A stretch of DNA of 64,000 nt, taken from contig NZ_FNFF01000015.1 in NCBI RefSeq assembly GCF_900100315.1, positions 153,352 to 217,351 on the forward strand, written 5' to 3'. Of this stretch, positions 18,850 through 28,052 are shown piece by piece; positions within the stretch are counted from its first letter, which is position 1; each line of letters starts with the position of its first letter. The notes beneath the pieces were generated by a model. The model saw only the letters and a list, made by a program, of their open reading frames with translations. It had not been told where the DNA came from and did no database searches. Source of the stretch: Streptomyces indicus (GTDB taxonomy: Bacteria; Actinomycetota; Actinomycetes; Streptomycetales; Streptomycetaceae). The translations under genes were made by a program, and so were the position numbers.

Positions 18850-20169
18850 TCAGTCCCCCCTACGGTCCGACGGCTGTCCCTGATGCGGTACGCGAGGTGC
18901 GAGCACCTCGGCCGCCGCCTGCTGGTAGCGCAGCACCGCCTGCTCGGCCACGCGCAGGTCGCAGGGCGCGCTCCACAGCATCCGGCGCGCCGCGTCATAG
19001 CGCTCGATGAGCAGCGGATCCTCCGCCGCGCCGTGCCGGGCCACCTTCGCGCGGTAGGCGTCGAGCCGGCCGCGCAGCTCCGCGCGCACCGCCAGCGGCG
19101 CCGTCACCTTCTCCAACGAGTCGCGGGCGCGCAGGAGTTCGTCCTCGGCCTTCTGCTCCAGGGATTCGAGCAGCGGCGAGAGCCGGTGCCACTGGGCGCT
19201 CCTGCGGTACTCGGCCGCGGTCGCCAACTGCTCCTGGAGCGCGGTCGGCGGCCCGCTCACCGCCGGCACCTCCGAGGCCGCGATCTTCGCGAGCACCTCG
19301 CCGCGCGCGGCCCGTGCCTCGGCGAGGGTGCGGTCCGCGCGCGAGAGCAGATCGCGCAGCTTGCCGAGCCGCAGCTCGGCGTCCTGCCGTACGCCGAGCA
19401 CCGCGTCGATCTCGCGGCGCACCTCTTCGAGGGCGCGCGCCTGGCCGTCGTAGCGCTCGGTGTCGGGTCTGCCGCCGCCGGGCGCCGAGGATCCCGGGGT
19501 GGGCCGCCAGAACGCCAGCGGGTCCGAGACCACCTGGGCGCGCAGCGCCGTCAACTCCGCGGTGATGTGCTCGAGATCGTCCCCCGAGGGGTGCTCGCCC
19601 GGCCGCACGCCCACCGACTGGGCGAGCTGGCGGGTGCGGGCCAGCTCGGCGGAGAGCAGGTCGATCCGGGCGGGCAGCGCGGACCAGACGGCGTCGGCGG
19701 CGACCACCATGTCGAGCGAGGACGCGTACAGCTCATTCATCCGCTCGACCAGCGCGGCGAGCGTGAACTGCTCGGAGAGCCGGGCAGGACCGGTCAGCGA
19801 AGCGGGCGCCCCGGTGGCCGGGGCGCCCCCTGCGATGGTGACTGACTCGCCGCGCAGCAGCTCGGTGAGCTCCACCAGCTCCTCGCGGCTGGGCCAGCGC
19901 CTGCGGGCGCGCAGCTCGCGCGCGCCGCGCAGCGCTTCGGTGTAGGCGTCGAAGTACGCCCACAGGCGGCTGATGTCCTGCTCGGCGGCCGCCCAGCGCT
20001 CCTTGGTGAGACCGGTCAGCTCGGCCCCTTCGAGGAGTCTGCGCCCCGCGTGGTCCTGGAGGGCGAGCAGGGAGGTCTCGATGGCCTCGTGCTCGGCGCC
20101 GAGACGTGCCAGCGCACGGTCCACCTCGTCGCGGTCCATGACGGGACCGGGGGCTCCCGTGGCGCCCAT
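18850..20169 (-). CDS. Unknown helical protein between glnH-like and pknG-like genes
   Basis: A 439-residue protein of no family I recognise. It is almost entirely helical, rich in Glu, Arg, Ala and Leu, with several likely coiled-coil stretches (for example around REELVELTELLRGE and AELRLGKLRDLLSRADRTLAE). It has no signal peptide, membrane segment or cysteine motif. It sits two bases upstream of the PknG-like kinase and 77 bases downstream of the GlnH-like sensor, inside the operon, which suggests an adaptor between the membrane sensor and the kinase. The ATG at 20169 is preceded by GAGAGGCG; a second Met ten codons later (MDRDEVDRAL) is an alternative. Confidence 0.75.
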   Translation of the reverse strand: MGATGAPGPVMDRDEVDRALARLGAEHEAIETSLLALQDHAGRRLLEGAELTGLTKERWAAAEQDISRLWAYFDAYTEALRGARELRARRRWPSREELVELTELLRGESVTIAGGAPATGAPASLTGPARLSEQFTLAALVERMNELYASSLDMVVAADAVWSALPARIDLLSAELARTRQLAQSVGVRPGEHPSGDDLEHITAELTALRAQVVSDPLAFWRPTPGSSAPGGGRPDTERYDGQARALEEVRREIDAVLGVRQDAELRLGKLRDLLSRADRTLAEARAARGEVLAKIAASEVPAVSGPPTALQEQLATAAEYRRSAQWHRLSPLLESLEQKAEDELLRARDSLEKVTAPLAVRAELRGRLDAYRAKVARHGAAEDPLLIERYDAARRMLWSAPCDLRVAEQAVLRYQQAAAEVLAPRVPHQGQPSDRRGD

Positions 20170-20246
20170 TCGCGTTTCGCCTCTCTGCTGTGCCGGCCGG
20201 GCCGGCGCCTGCGTTCTGCCTCGCCTTTGCCCCGTCAAATGGGCGG

Positions 20247-21260
20247 TCAGTCCTTGTACTTGGGGGCCGGGGGACTGCCCTTGCCGAGGTCGGCGGCCAG
20301 CCACTTGTCGTACGACTGCTGCCATCCGTCGTCGCGGTAGTCCTCGAGCACCTGGTTCACCTGGCGGACCAGATCGTCGGCGCCCTTCTTCATGGCCACG
20401 CCGTAGTACTCAGGGTCCAGTGTGTCCTCGAGGACCTTGACCGTCGGGTCCTGCGCGGCCTGGCCCGCGGCGAGCGCGCCGTCCGTCACGACCGCCTCGG
20501 CCTCGTCGAGCTGAAGCCGTACGAGGCAGTCGAGTTGGTTGGCCACTGTGATGGTGTCTTCGGCAGGGTGGCCCTGACTCTTGAGGGCTTCCTCGGCGAT
20601 GGAGCCGGACGCGACGCACACCTTGTGGCCCTTGAGCGTGTCGAAGCCCTCGATCTTCGAGCCCTGCGGCACCAGGACCTGCTGGCTCGTCTCGAAGTAG
20701 GCGGTGGAGAAGTCGACTTGCTTGATGCGGTCGCAGTTGATCGTCATCGTGCGCACCACCATGTCGACCTGGCCCGAGTCGATGGCGGGGATGCGCTCCT
20801 GGGTGGGAACGGCGCGGAACACCACCTTCGAGGGATCCGGGTCGTCCAGGATCGCGGCGGCGATCCGCTTGGCCAGATCGATGTCGAAGCCTTCCAGCTC
20901 ACCGGTGTTGGGGTTGCGGTAACCCCACCGGTAGCTGTTCTGATCGATGCCGACGACCAGTTTGCCCTTCTTCTTGATGGCCTCGATGGTGGCACCGCCT
21001 GCGCCCGAGGGCTTCAGGCTCGCCTCCGGGTCCTTGCAGTCCGGGGCCGCGGCGGGCGTGGCGTGCGCCACGCCCCGGCCCCCGGTGTCCGGGCGGTCGC
21101 TCACACGGTGCAGCGGCAGCAGGGTGAACAGCGCGGTGAGCGCACAGGCCAGCGCCATCGCGGCCACCCCGCCCCACCCGCGCAGCCGGCTCGCCCTGGC
21201 CATGGCCCGTATCCGCGCCGCGTGCGGAACGGGCGCGCTCGTGCTGTTCCTCTGCCTCAT
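20247..21260 (-). CDS. glnH: GlnH-like amino-acid-binding sensor protein, membrane anchored
   Basis: A 337-residue periplasmic-binding-protein homologue of the glutamate/glutamine class. A hydrophobic segment at about 28-50 acts as signal or anchor; there is no good lipobox. The binding domain starts at KKKGKLVVGIDQN and shows the family landmarks ELEGFDIDLAKRIA, VDMVVRTMTIN...RIKQVDFSTAYF and GHKVCVASGS. Several cysteines (DCKD, NCDR, VCVAS, DCLV) could form disulfides. In Mycobacterium tuberculosis GlnH senses Asp/Glu/Asn outside the cell and signals through GlnX to PknG; no transporter permease is encoded here either, so a sensory role is likely. Start MRQRNSTSAP, 11 bases after the GlnX-like stop. 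Confidence 0.88.
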   Translation of the reverse strand: MRQRNSTSAPVPHAARIRAMARASRLRGWGGVAAMALACALTALFTLLPLHRVSDRPDTGGRGVAHATPAAAPDCKDPEASLKPSGAGGATIEAIKKKGKLVVGIDQNSYRWGYRNPNTGELEGFDIDLAKRIAAAILDDPDPSKVVFRAVPTQERIPAIDSGQVDMVVRTMTINCDRIKQVDFSTAYFETSQQVLVPQGSKIEGFDTLKGHKVCVASGSIAEEALKSQGHPAEDTITVANQLDCLVRLQLDEAEAVVTDGALAAGQAAQDPTVKVLEDTLDPEYYGVAMKKGADDLVRQVNQVLEDYRDDGWQQSYDKWLAADLGKGSPPAPKYKD

Positions 21261-21271
21261 GGCGCCCCCTC

Positions 21272-22765
21272 TCACCGGTACTCCGACAGCCTGCGCCCGA
21301 TGCCCAGCACCGCGCCCGTGGCGGCGAGCACCGCGAGCACCGCGGCGCCCACCGGCAGCCCGGTCATGGCGCCGCGTCCGTCCTCCGCCGCGCTGCGGAA
21401 GTCCTTCTGCTCGTGGTCGATGGCCTTGGCCAGCGCCGCGTCCGCCACATCGAAGCACTCGCCCGTGGGCTTCTGCTTCAGTTCTCCGACGACCCGGGAC
21501 AGGGCCCCGTCGTAGTCGCCGCCTCTGTCGGCCTTACGGGCCTCCGCGTGGCGCTCCTGCCAGGCTTTGACCGCGCCCATCGTGTCCTTCACGTACTTCT
21601 TGCCCGCCGCGTCCTCCGCGGTGTCCAACGCCGCGGCCAGGGTGCCGGCGCGCTTGGCGGTGTCGTCTCCGAGCGCGTCCATCTGCTCCTGGAAGCCGAT
21701 CTCGTAGACGTCCTTGCCGTCGACGGTGACGGCGCCGCGTGCCACCAGCGTCAGGTTCTCGCCGCCGCGGGCCTGAAGGATGCTGATCCGTGCGTCGTTC
21801 AACGTGTTGAGCGAGCGCACGCCTTCGTCGTACGAGCTGCTCAGGCCGCTGAAGGCGACGGTGTGCCCGACCGCGAGCCACAGCAGCACCACCGTGCTCG
21901 CCGCGGTCGCGGCGACGAGGCCGTGGTTGAACACCCGGTTCGTGCGCCGGTAGTTGCGCAGCTGAGCCCGCACGAGCACGACGAGCACCACGACACCGAG
22001 GCCGATGGCCGGCCAGGGGTAGGACTTGGCGTCCGAGTAGTCCGCGTCGAGCTGCTTCTTCTCCGCGTCGTAGAGCAGCTTGGCCGCGGGCAGCATCTCC
22101 TTCTGCATCAGGTCGTTGGCATTGCGCAGGTAGGCGCCGCCGAGCGGGAGGCCCTGGCGGTTGTACGTACGTGCCGTCTCGATGCGCTCCGCGTACTCGG
22201 GCAGCAGCCGGTTCAACTGCGCGATGTACTCGGCGGACTTGCCCTTGCCGCGGCTGCTGGCGGCGGCCGTCGAGAGCTTCTCGGCCGCCGTGTCCAGGTC
22301 CTTCTGGAAGCGGGCGTTCGTCACCCGCTGGTACTCCGCGTTGAGCTGCTTCTGCTGCTGATCGGTCACGCCGTCGGCCGGTTGGCGTCCGGCCGCGAGG
22401 AATCCGCTCGCGGCAGCGGTGTTGGCGTCGGCGAGCGAACCGTAGATCGCCGCCGCGTCCGCACTCAGCGGCTGGCTGCGGTGCAGCACGTCGTCCGCGG
22501 CCGAGGAGCGGTCCGCCATCTGCCAGGCGGTGACGGCGCCGAAGGCGATGACCAGGACGGCGATCACGGCGCCGATGATCCGCAGCCGCCCCGGCTCCGT
22601 GGTCGACGCGGAGCGCAGGCGGTCGGTCAACTCGGCCCGTGCGCTGCGCCGCTCGGGCACCGCGGCGGGCGGCGGCGCACCCTGCGGCGGCACGGCCGGC
22701 AGCGTGGGCGCGGCCGGTGCCGGCGGCGCCGGTGGCATCGCGCTGCCGTTCGGCGGAAATGTCAC
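21272..22765 (-). CDS. glnX: GlnX-like membrane signalling protein
   Basis: A 497-residue membrane protein and first gene of the signalling operon. A Pro/Ala-rich cytoplasmic N-terminus of about 60 residues is followed by a membrane helix (IIGAVIAVLVIAFGAVTAW), a helical extracytoplasmic domain and two central helices (WPAIGLGVVVLVVLV and AATAASTVVLLWLAVGHTV). A second helical extracytoplasmic domain and a last helix near the C-terminus (VGAAVLAVLAATGAVLGIG) complete it. Four helices with two exposed helical bundles match GlnX, which passes the GlnH signal to PknG in mycobacteria. The start is a GTG with GGGGGAGG about six bases upstream. The gene order GlnX-GlnH-(unknown)-PknG supports the assignment more than sequence alone. 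Confidence 0.85.
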   Translation of the reverse strand: MTFPPNGSAMPPAPPAPAAPTLPAVPPQGAPPPAAVPERRSARAELTDRLRSASTTEPGRLRIIGAVIAVLVIAFGAVTAWQMADRSSAADDVLHRSQPLSADAAAIYGSLADANTAAASGFLAAGRQPADGVTDQQQKQLNAEYQRVTNARFQKDLDTAAEKLSTAAASSRGKGKSAEYIAQLNRLLPEYAERIETARTYNRQGLPLGGAYLRNANDLMQKEMLPAAKLLYDAEKKQLDADYSDAKSYPWPAIGLGVVVLVVLVRAQLRNYRRTNRVFNHGLVAATAASTVVLLWLAVGHTVAFSGLSSSYDEGVRSLNTLNDARISILQARGGENLTLVARGAVTVDGKDVYEIGFQEQMDALGDDTAKRAGTLAAALDTAEDAAGKKYVKDTMGAVKAWQERHAEARKADRGGDYDGALSRVVGELKQKPTGECFDVADAALAKAIDHEQKDFRSAAEDGRGAMTGLPVGAAVLAVLAATGAVLGIGRRLSEYR

Positions 22766-23266
22766 GCTTGACCTCCCCCTTGGTCATCCGTCGTGCTCCG
22801 GTGCTCCCGCGGCGGACGGAAGGCACCGGGAAACTCGTCCCCGGCCGCAAGTATGGCCGCAGGGACCGACATCCGCGCCATGCTTCACGCGATCTTGTTC
22901 GGATTGTTCTCCGGCCCCGCGGGTCTCCCGCGCCCCACGGCACCGGACCCCGCGGCACATCGCACGAAATGCCCCGTACACCCCCGGGAGCCACGTCGCC
23001 CCGGCCATTAATACGTCGCGGGGATCAGTTCGGTTCCCGATCCCGGCGCCGTCCGCCCGGCACAAATGTGCCATGGCAGGTAGTCGCCACGCCTGCCTCT
23101 GGCGCAACTCCCGCCGCGCCCGCGCCAATGGATCACGGCAGTACGCGAGTTCGGCACGGCGAAGAGCACCGCACGGCGAGCGCAGAGCACCTCACAGCGA
23201 AGAGCGCCGCTCGGCACACAGCACGGCACGGCACGACGTGGGTTCGGCAGCGCGTAAGGGGTTGGG
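22766..23266. other. 501-base divergent intergenic region
   Basis: No credible gene lies here. It separates the GlnX-like operon (minus) from the secreted subtilase (plus). In the middle, ATTAATAC at 23007-23014 is an isolated AT-rich patch that could be a -10 element for either direction, roughly 245 bases from each start. A palindrome is at 23059-23072. Two near-identical 19-base direct repeats (23159-23177 and 23197-23215, GCGAAGAGC-rich, two mismatches) lie within 110 bases of the subtilase start. Confidence 0.6.
23059..23072. promoter_or_regulatory. GGCACA-AA-TGTGCC palindrome
   Basis: A 14-base site with perfect 6-bp arms and a 2-base centre, about 50 bases downstream of the AT-rich patch on the plus strand. 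Size and symmetry suit a dimeric repressor operator acting on the subtilase promoter. No matching regulator is adjacent. Confidence 0.4.
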
Positions 23267-26200
23267 ATGGCAAGACGGAGAAGATACGCGGGGATCGTGG
23301 CGGCCACCGCCGTGGCGCTCCTCGCGACAGGGATACCGCAGGCGCCCGCGGCGCCCGGCGGCGGGGAAGCAGCGGCGGACCCGCGGCGCCTCCCGGCGCC
23401 GGCCACCAAGACGGTGACGCTCCTGAGCGGCGACAGGGTCGCGCTCACCGGCAGCGGCGAGGGCCTCCAGGTGACCTCGGTGACACCGGGCGAGGGGCGC
23501 GAGCACATCGCGTTCTCACGGGCGCGGGTCGAGGGGCGCGAGTACGTCATCCCGGTCGACGCCACCGAGGCGTTGGCCCGAGGGCGCCTGGACCGCGGCC
23601 TGTTCGACGTGAGCACGCTCGCCGCCGAGGGGTACGACGACGCCTCGCGCAAGACCATTCCGCTGATCGCCACCGAGCAGACGGCCCTGGAGGGCGCGGC
23701 GCGCGGTGCCGCCTTCGACGGACTCGGGCTGACCGCCCGTACGGTGCAGAAGTCCGAAGCCGCCGACGTCTGGCGGGAGTTCGTCGAGGACGCCGCGGGC
23801 GACAGCCGCAGCGCGCGGGCCACCAAGCTGTGGCTGGACGGCAAGGTGAAGGCGAGTCTCGACGAGAGCGTGGCCATGACGGGCGCTCCGCAGGCGTGGA
23901 AGAGCGGGCTCGACGGCAAGGGCGTGAAGGTGGCCGTGCTCGACACGGGCGCCGACACCGCGCACCCCGACCTCGCGGGCCGCGTGAGCGCCGAGAAGGA
24001 CTTCACCTGGGACGAGTCCCCGCAGGACTTCAACGGCCACGGCACGCACGTCTCCTCGACCGTCGCGGGCGGCGGCCAGGCCTCCGGCGGCCGCTACAAG
24101 GGCGTCGCGCCCGGCGCCGAGCTGATCAACGGCAAGGTGCTCGACGGCGGCGGCAGCGGCTACATCAGCTGGATCCTCGACGGCATGGAGTGGGCCGCGG
24201 CCCAGGACGCGGACATCGTGTCCATGTCGCTGGGCTCCAGCCTGCCGAGCGACGGCAGCGACCCGCTGTCGCAGGCCGTGGAGCGGCTGACCGCGGACGG
24301 CGGCCCGCTGTTCGTGATCGCCGCGGGCAACGAGGGCAGGCCCGGCAGCGTCGGCTCCCCGGGTGTGGCGCCCAGCGCCCTGACGGTCGGCTCGGTCACC
24401 AAGCAGGGCGGCATGTCCGCGTTCTCCTCGCAGGGCCCCGCCCTCGCGGAGTCCGCCGTGAAGCCCGAACTCACCGCTCCCGGCAGCGAGATCACGGCCG
24501 CGCGCGCCAAGGGCACCTCCGAGGAGGGCCAGGGTTCCGACGCGTACGTCACGATGAGCGGTACGTCGATGGCCACCCCGCATGTCGCGGGCGCCGCGGC
24601 CATCCTCAAGCAGAAGCACCCCGAGTGGGACGCGCAGCAGCTCAAGTCGGCCCTCGTGGGCAGCGCGGACGCGGTGCCGGACGCCTCCGTGTACGAGCAG
24701 GGCGCGGGCAGCGTGGACATTCCGGCCGCGCTCGGCGCCCGCGTCCAGGCCTCCCCGGCTGCCGTGTCCGCGAAGCTCGTCGGGGACGGCGCCGAGGACG
24801 TCACGCGCACGCTCACGTACCGCAACACCGGTACGCGGAACGTCCGTCTGAGCCTCGGCACCGAGGGCAGCGCTGCTGTGAGCCTCGCCGCGAACCGCCT
24901 GACCGTTCCGGCCGGCGGCAGCACCGAGGTCGCCGTCCGCATCGACGCCTCCCGCGCCGCGGCCGGCACGCACAGCGCGTGGATCGAGGCCCGCGGCTCG
25001 GACGGCAGCCGGGTGCGCACCCCGGTCGGCATCGAGACCGTCCCCGGTGAAGCCAAGCTCACCCTCGCGCCGGGCGGACTGCGCGAGGGCGTGAGCCACG
25101 CGTACACGCACGTCGTGTGGCAGAACGTGCGGACCGGAGCCTCGGACATCGTCGGCTTCACCACCGGGACCGAGGAGATCACGCTGCCGAAGGGCGAGTA
25201 CCGCCTCCTCGCGGACGTCTGGGAGTACCGCAACGCCGGCAACGGCGTCACCACCGCCATGTCCACCGTCTCGCTGGCCGAGCGCGTGCGGCTCGACGGC
25301 GACAAGGCGGTCACCATCGACGTCTCGGACGCCAAGCCCGTCGAGGTCGGCGTGGACGACCCGGCGGTGCGTCTGGACGGCGTCTCGGCACAGGGCCTCG
25401 TGTCCGACACGGGGACGGGCCCGACCGGACTGCTGACGCCGATGTTCTCGGGCCGCTTCACCCCGTACGCCGTCGAGAGCGAGCCGATGGAAGGCCTCAG
25501 CTACTTCGCGGGCGGCACCTGGTCCGAACCGCTGATGCGGGCCACCACGCTCGGCGACGATCCCGTCGACATCTCCGTGTATCCGGTCTACTTCGCTCGG
25601 ATCGAGTGGGACATCGAGGCCGAACTCGCGGACGCCGGAACGGGAGCGGACCTCACGGGGCTCGAACTCACGGACAAGATCGTCCTGTTCACCCCCGAGT
25701 CCGCCGCGAACGGAGCCGAGCGCACCCGCCGCTACCGGGCGATCCTGGAGCACAAGCCGGCCGCCGTGATCTTCGCGGGCTCATGGCTGGACTCCGAGCC
25801 CGAGGACAATATCGTCCTCACCCAGGAGCCCGGGCCGACCCTCCTGCGCGAGCGCCTCGCCGCCTCGGAGGGCCCGGTGACCCTGAAGATCGCCGGCAAG
25901 CGCAACACCGGCGACAAGTACTTCACCTTCCACCACTCCGAGGACGGTGTGCCCGGCGGCGCACGCTGGAAGGACCGCAAGCGCGACCTCGCGGCCGTGC
26001 AGCACAGCCTGCGCACCACCGGCTACCCGAACGACCCCAAGGCGTTCTACGGCTGGGTGACCTACGAGGGCACCGTCCTGGCGCAGCAGGAGGTGCTCGT
26101 ACGGGCGCCGCACCGCTTCACCGGCTACTACTCGCCGGGCCTGCCCTGGACGACGGCGACCTTCGAGTACGCCACCGACGTGGCGCTCGGGGCGCAGTAC

Positions 26201-26980
26201 ACCGCGCCGACCGTGTACGAGGCGGGCCGCGCGCCCCGCAAGGACCACTGGCTGACCGGCCCGTTCGGTCCCGCGCTCGGCCAGTCCACCCTGTACGGGG
26301 CCACGCCCGCCGCCCGCGACGGTGACAAGCTGAAGCTCGACGTGCCGATGTTCTCGGACGCGGCGGGCCACCGCAGCGAGCGGGTCGCCTCGATCGAGAG
26401 CGGCACGACTGAACTGCGGAATTCCAAGGGTGAGTTGGTGGGCCGCAACGGCTTCGGCGGCCGCGGCTCCTTCGACGTGCCGGCCCGCTCGGACCGGTAC
26501 ACGCTGACGGCCTCCGCGCAGCGGGAGGACTCCTCCTGGTACCTGGGTACGTCCGTCAGCGACACCTGGACGTTCCGCTCGGGACACACCGCGTCCTCGC
26601 GGGCTTTGCCGCTGCTCGACGTCCGGTACGACATGGCCGTGCTGGACGGGGACAACTCCTTCGCCGCCGAGCGGCCGTTCTCGTTCGGGGTGTCCTTCCC
26701 GTACCAGAAGGGGGCGTCCGGGGTGCCGGTCGGGCGCGTGAAGGTGGAGTACTCCACGGACGACGGCTCCACCTGGACCTCGGCCACCGTGTCCCGTAGG
26801 CACGACGGCGCGTGGTCGGTGTCCGTACCGGGGCTGGCCGAGTCGCACGTCTCGCTGCGGGTCACCGGAACAGCTCCGGACGGCACGTCGGTCACCGAGA
26901 CGGTGACGCGGGCGTTCAAGGTGGGGTGCCCGTCGGACTGGTGCTCCTACGCGCCGGAGTGGCCGGGCTGGAACGACTAG
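23267..26980 (+). CDS. Secreted S8 (subtilisin-family) serine peptidase
   Basis: A 1237-residue exported protease. The N-terminus has the MARRRRY charged region, a hydrophobic core and an APAAPGG cleavage region near residue 30. After a propeptide of about 190 residues comes the catalytic domain with Asp226 (VAVLDTGADTAHPDL), His261 (NGHGTHVSS) and Ser434 (GTSMATPHVAG). The remaining 700 residues are beta-rich domains, one with an NHL/Ig-like character, and the mature C-terminus ends with two cysteines (GCPSDWC). The ATG has AAGGGG about seven bases upstream. It is monocistronic, divergent from the GlnX operon, and ends at the terminator at 27005. It probably degrades extracellular protein. 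Confidence 0.93.
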   Translation: MARRRRYAGIVAATAVALLATGIPQAPAAPGGGEAAADPRRLPAPATKTVTLLSGDRVALTGSGEGLQVTSVTPGEGREHIAFSRARVEGREYVIPVDATEALARGRLDRGLFDVSTLAAEGYDDASRKTIPLIATEQTALEGAARGAAFDGLGLTARTVQKSEAADVWREFVEDAAGDSRSARATKLWLDGKVKASLDESVAMTGAPQAWKSGLDGKGVKVAVLDTGADTAHPDLAGRVSAEKDFTWDESPQDFNGHGTHVSSTVAGGGQASGGRYKGVAPGAELINGKVLDGGGSGYISWILDGMEWAAAQDADIVSMSLGSSLPSDGSDPLSQAVERLTADGGPLFVIAAGNEGRPGSVGSPGVAPSALTVGSVTKQGGMSAFSSQGPALAESAVKPELTAPGSEITAARAKGTSEEGQGSDAYVTMSGTSMATPHVAGAAAILKQKHPEWDAQQLKSALVGSADAVPDASVYEQGAGSVDIPAALGARVQASPAAVSAKLVGDGAEDVTRTLTYRNTGTRNVRLSLGTEGSAAVSLAANRLTVPAGGSTEVAVRIDASRAAAGTHSAWIEARGSDGSRVRTPVGIETVPGEAKLTLAPGGLREGVSHAYTHVVWQNVRTGASDIVGFTTGTEEITLPKGEYRLLADVWEYRNAGNGVTTAMSTVSLAERVRLDGDKAVTIDVSDAKPVEVGVDDPAVRLDGVSAQGLVSDTGTGPTGLLTPMFSGRFTPYAVESEPMEGLSYFAGGTWSEPLMRATTLGDDPVDISVYPVYFARIEWDIEAELADAGTGADLTGLELTDKIVLFTPESAANGAERTRRYRAILEHKPAAVIFAGSWLDSEPEDNIVLTQEPGPTLLRERLAASEGPVTLKIAGKRNTGDKYFTFHHSEDGVPGGARWKDRKRDLAAVQHSLRTTGYPNDPKAFYGWVTYEGTVLAQQEVLVRAPHRFTGYYSPGLPWTTATFEYATDVALGAQYTAPTVYEAGRAPRKDHWLTGPFGPALGQSTLYGATPAARDGDKLKLDVPMFSDAAGHRSERVASIESGTTELRNSKGELVGRNGFGGRGSFDVPARSDRYTLTASAQREDSSWYLGTSVSDTWTFRSGHTASSRALPLLDVRYDMAVLDGDNSFAAERPFSFGVSFPYQKGASGVPVGRVKVEYSTDDGSTWTSATVSRRHDGAWSVSVPGLAESHVSLRVTGTAPDGTSVTETVTRAFKVGCPSDWCSYAPEWPGWND

Positions 26981-27004
26981 GGAACGACCAGGGGTGGGAC
27001 AGAC

Positions 27005-27044
27005 GAGAGGGCGGTGGGGAAGGTTCGCTTCCCCACCGCCTCTC
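27005..27044. terminator. Bidirectional terminator between subtilase and csnK
   Basis: An 18-base left arm (27005-27022) pairs with a 17-base right arm (27028-27044) around a GTTCG loop, with a single bulged G. It lies between convergent genes ending at 26980 and 27066. Confidence 0.85.
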
Positions 27045-27065
27045 CCGCGCTCGGACACAGGCCGC

Positions 27066-28052
27066 TCAGACCCCGGCCCGGCTGGAGCTGAAGTGCTCGC
27101 GCACCCGCGCGGCCGCACCCGGTTCGGCCTCCGCCCCCACCGCATCCAGCCCCAGCAGCGCCGCCCCCAACACCGGCCGCTCCGTGACCACTTGGGGCTC
27201 GGCCAGCGGGGCCACGGCGGCCAGCCGCTCCCGTACGCCCGTGTCCAGCTGCGGGTGGCGGGCCGCCAGGACGCTGCCGCCGAGGAGCACCGGGACCGGG
27301 GACTCCAGGAGGTCCAGGCGGCGCAGGGCCACCTGCGTCATCGCCACCACCTCCTCCGCGAGCCGGTCCACGATCGCCGTCGCGATCGCGTCGCCCGCCG
27401 CCGCCGTCGCGAACAGCACCGGGGTGAGCTCGTGGCGGCGCAGCATCGGGATGCGCTCCAGGTGCAGCGCCTCGATCAGCGCGTACATCGTCGGCAGCCC
27501 GAAGTGCCCCGGCAGCGTGCGCGCCAGCTCGGTCGGCTCGCCGCGGCCGTCCTCCGCGCGGGCCGCGAACCACAGGCCCTCCTCCGCAAGGCCCCAGCCG
27601 CCGCCCCAGTCACCGGAGATGCGGCCGATCGCGGGGAAGCGGGCGGTGCGCCCGTCCGGGGTCATGCCCACGCAGTTCATGCCTGCGCCGCACACCACCG
27701 CCACGCCCAGCGGGCTGTCCACGCCGGCCCGCAGGATCGCGAAGGTGTCATTGCGCACGGTGGCCGTCTCGCCCCAGCCGCGGGCGGCGACGGCGGCCGT
27801 CAACTCCCGTTCCTCCACCGGGAGATCGGCGTTGGCGAGGCAGGCCGACACGTGTGACACCGATGTCACGCCCGCCGCGTCCAGGGCCTGCGCGACCGGC
27901 ACGGACAGCGCGTCCATCGCGGCTTCGATCCCCACGCGGGGCGGCTGGAACCCGCCGCCCCGCGCGGTCGCGAGCACCGCGCCGTCCGCGCCGACCACCG
28001 CGACATCGGTCTTGCTGTTGCCCGCGTCCACCGCGAGCACGCTTGCCGTCAC
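27066..28052 (-). CDS. csnK: Amino-sugar kinase, BadF/NAGK family (CsnK)
   Basis: A 328-residue ASKHA-fold kinase that phosphorylates an internalised amino sugar with ATP. The phosphate-1 loop is LAVDAGNSKTDVAVVGADG at residues 6-24. The second phosphate loop region lies near GDWGGGWGLAEEG, and the adenosine region near PVLLGGSVLAARHP. It is the last gene of the operon; its GTG start lies in a GTGA overlap with the GH4 stop, so a longer frame that runs through the GH4 gene is rejected. By order and families the operon matches csnR-csnE-csnF-csnG-csnH-csnK of Streptomyces, which handles chitosan-derived glucosamine oligomers; glucosamine is therefore the best guess for the substrate. Confidence 0.87.
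   Translation of the reverse strand: MTASVLAVDAGNSKTDVAVVGADGAVLATARGGGFQPPRVGIEAAMDALSVPVAQALDAAGVTSVSHVSACLANADLPVEERELTAAVAARGWGETATVRNDTFAILRAGVDSPLGVAVVCGAGMNCVGMTPDGRTARFPAIGRISGDWGGGWGLAEEGLWFAARAEDGRGEPTELARTLPGHFGLPTMYALIEALHLERIPMLRRHELTPVLFATAAAGDAIATAIVDRLAEEVVAMTQVALRRLDLLESPVPVLLGGSVLAARHPQLDTGVRERLAAVAPLAEPQVVTERPVLGAALLGLDAVGAEAEPGAAARVREHFSSSRAGV

Noticed and set aside
22784..23128. A possible 114-codon gene on the minus strand upstream of the GlnX gene
   Set aside because: No coding composition, no ribosome binding site, and it covers the promoter region and a palindrome.
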